From positions 346,595-410,594 of the forward strand of contig NZ_JAHBCJ010000003.1 in NCBI RefSeq assembly GCF_018390575.1: a DNA stretch of 64,000 nt. Direction: 5' to 3'. Of this stretch, positions 62,810 through 64,000 are shown one piece after another. Each line of letters opens with the position of its first letter. Position 1 is the stretch's first letter. Origin of the DNA: Bhargavaea massiliensis (GTDB taxonomy: Bacteria > Bacillota > Bacilli > Bacillales_A > Planococcaceae). A model generated the notes under the pieces. That model was given only the letters and a program-made list of their open reading frames with translations. It made no database searches and was not told the origin of the DNA. A program made the position numbers and the translations under genes.

Positions 62810-63892
62810 TTGAATATGACCCAATTTGGTTTTAAAGATCCGTTCAAGGCTCAGGCGGAGAGCCTGATGGCGACACCTGAGTTTTCCCGGTGCATTCCGG
62901 GCCGGGTGGTCCTTGAACACAAACGGATGTACCGCGTTGTGACGGAGCAGGGGGAGTGGCTGTCGACTGTTTCGGGCAGTTTTGCGTTCCATTCGGCCGG
63001 ACGGATGGATTTCCCGTCAGTCGGGGACTGGGTGCTCGTGGAGCAGATGCCCGGCGAGGAGAAAGGAATCATCCATGCGCTGCTTGACCGGACTTCGGTC
63101 TTTACACGCAAGGAAGCGGGGCAGCGGGTGGAGGAACAGATCGTCGCGGCGAATGTGGACGTCGTCTTTCTTGTCATGAGCCTGAATGCCGACTTTAACG
63201 CCCGCAGGCTGGAGCGGTATCTGGTGGCGGCCTGGGATTCGGGCGCCAGGCCGGTGATCGTGCTGACGAAAAAGGATCTTTGCGACGACCCTGCTGATTA
63301 TTTGGATGAACTCGGAGACGTCGCATTCGGTATTGATACGGTGCTCGTGAGTGCTGTGACCGGGGAAGGGCTCGACGAAGTCCGCGCCTTTTTCGGTGAA
63401 GGGGTGACGGCCGCGCTTCTCGGCTCCTCCGGTGCAGGCAAGTCCACACTTACGAATGCGCTGTCGGGCAAGGAAACGATGGCCGTGCAGGACATCCGGG
63501 AAGACGACGCGAAGGGACGACATACGACGACCCATCGCGAACTGATCCCGCTGCCGGGCGGTGCCTGCCTGATCGATACACCGGGCATGAGGGAACTTCA
63601 GCTGATGGATCAGGGCGATGGGCTGGATTCCGGATTCCGGGACATCGACGAGCTGGCGGAATCCTGCCGTTACCGCGACTGCGGACACGGTAAGGAACCG
63701 GGCTGCGCGGTCCGGGAAGCGGTCGAGGAAGGCCGGCTGCCGGAGGACCGGCTAGCCAGCTACTTTAAGCTCCAGCGGGAAATCGCCTATATTGAACAGA
63801 AATCCGATGCCCGTGCCAGGATGGCAAGCGCAAAGCAGCGCAAGGACCTGACCAAGGCCGTGCGCCGCGCACAAAATCAGAAGAAACGATGA
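62810..63892 (+). CDS. RsgA/YjeQ-type ribosome small-subunit-dependent GTPase (long paralog form)
   Basis: A 360-residue circularly permuted GTPase that aids 30S maturation or recycling. An N-terminal extension (about 1-45) precedes an OB-fold (about 45-115). The G domain order is G4 VLTKKDLC, then G1 LGSSGAGKSTLTNAL, G2 RHTTTH and G3 DTPGMREL. The zinc knuckle CRYRDCGHGKEPGC follows, with a basic C-terminal helix. The longer N-terminus sets it apart from the 298-residue YloQ type that lies beside prkC, so it is probably a second copy. TTG at 62810 has CAGGAGGA eight bases upstream; ATG 62804 is too close. A terminator-containing leader precedes it. Confidence 0.88.
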   Translation: MNMTQFGFKDPFKAQAESLMATPEFSRCIPGRVVLEHKRMYRVVTEQGEWLSTVSGSFAFHSAGRMDFPSVGDWVLVEQMPGEEKGIIHALLDRTSVFTRKEAGQRVEEQIVAANVDVVFLVMSLNADFNARRLERYLVAAWDSGARPVIVLTKKDLCDDPADYLDELGDVAFGIDTVLVSAVTGEGLDEVRAFFGEGVTAALLGSSGAGKSTLTNALSGKETMAVQDIREDDAKGRHTTTHRELIPLPGGACLIDTPGMRELQLMDQGDGLDSGFRDIDELAESCRYRDCGHGKEPGCAVREAVEEGRLPEDRLASYFKLQREIAYIEQKSDARARMASAKQRKDLTKAVRRAQNQKKR

Positions 63893-63895
63893 AAC

Positions 63896-63970
63896 GGATG
63901 CCCCCGAGCCGGGGCATCCCAGACTGTAGACAAAGCGGACCCAGAAGAAGTCTTTCTGGGTCCGTTTTGT
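63896..63970 (+). terminator. Two consecutive hairpin terminators
   Basis: GGATGCCCC (63896-63904) pairs with GGGGCATCC (63911-63919). GGACCCAGAA (63937-63946) pairs with TTCTGGGTCC (63954-63963), followed by GTTTTGTCATTTTT. The second is the stronger terminator. Confidence 0.85.
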
Positions 63971-64000
63971 CATTTTTATGGATATAACGCGTGTCTGGTC

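Overview
The window reads as a chromosomal segment of a moderately high-GC member of the Bacillales. The evidence is consistent: strong AGGAGG-type ribosome binding sites, frequent TTG/GTG starts, a GlpP/GlpF/GlpK/GlpD set with antitermination leaders, a CcpA (cre) site, a 7-1-7 Fur box, a HemY/CgoX porphyrin oxidase and a KipI/KipA/YcsF/YcsG-like cluster. A Planococcaceae-type genome (for example a Bhargavaea-like lineage) fits the GC content and gene style, but that placement is inference. No rRNA, tRNA, prophage, transposase or CRISPR array was seen.

Layout. 0-3 kb: 3' end of a nucleoside hydrolase, an orphan YezG-type immunity protein, a YtsJ-like malic enzyme and a YCII protein. 3.2-8.2 kb: a four-gene ferric-siderophore ABC operon, divergent from a ferredoxin-NADP reductase across a double Fur box. 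8.5-12.8 kb: RpiR regulator, GNAT acyltransferase, N-succinylamino acid racemase-type enolase and a YkvI-like permease, probably a D-amino-acid salvage set. 12.9-19.4 kb: a secreted 5'-nucleotidase with wall-binding repeats and a 1517-residue secreted double nuclease. 19.8-28.2 kb: a CitS/CitT-like two-component system, the TctCBA tricarboxylate transporter, a TcuA-like dehydrogenase and an SLC13 anion permease, with a cre site over the promoter. 28.4-35.2 kb: NagA, AlkA, a purine-type phosphoribosyltransferase, HemY, a PfkB sugar kinase and PatB. 35.3-40.2 kb: the glycerol regulon glpP-glpF-glpK-glpD with two terminator leaders.

40.4-54.1 kb is a more accessory catabolic region. It holds a pRiA4b-ORF3-like protein and a frameshifted acetamidase/formamidase. 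An XRE-cupin regulator lies divergent from an MHS-type transporter and an ornithine cyclodeaminase-family enzyme. A TetR / NCS1 permease / DUF917 / hydantoinase-A operon and an amino-acid ABC operon follow. 54.3-64 kb: RlmA-type rRNA methyltransferase, a small PH-domain protein, an HrtBA-like ABC exporter, DUF4385 and DUF3231 proteins, the 5-oxoprolinase pxpBCA genes with a YcsG-like transporter, and an RsgA-type GTPase behind an attenuator-like leader.

The most unusual non-coding structure is a set of four intergenic arrays of about 21-bp tandem repeats, two of them exactly five units long, near 3.1, 33.7, 46.7 and 54.2 kb. Next is the leader of the RsgA gene, with a promoter, a 23-codon reading frame ending in an Arg-Leu-Arg motif and a terminator. 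Clear regulatory architecture (Fur, cre, GlpP leaders, XRE-cupin and TetR operators) ties most clusters to nutrient sensing: iron, tricarboxylates, glycerol, amides and hydantoin- or oxoproline-type compounds.
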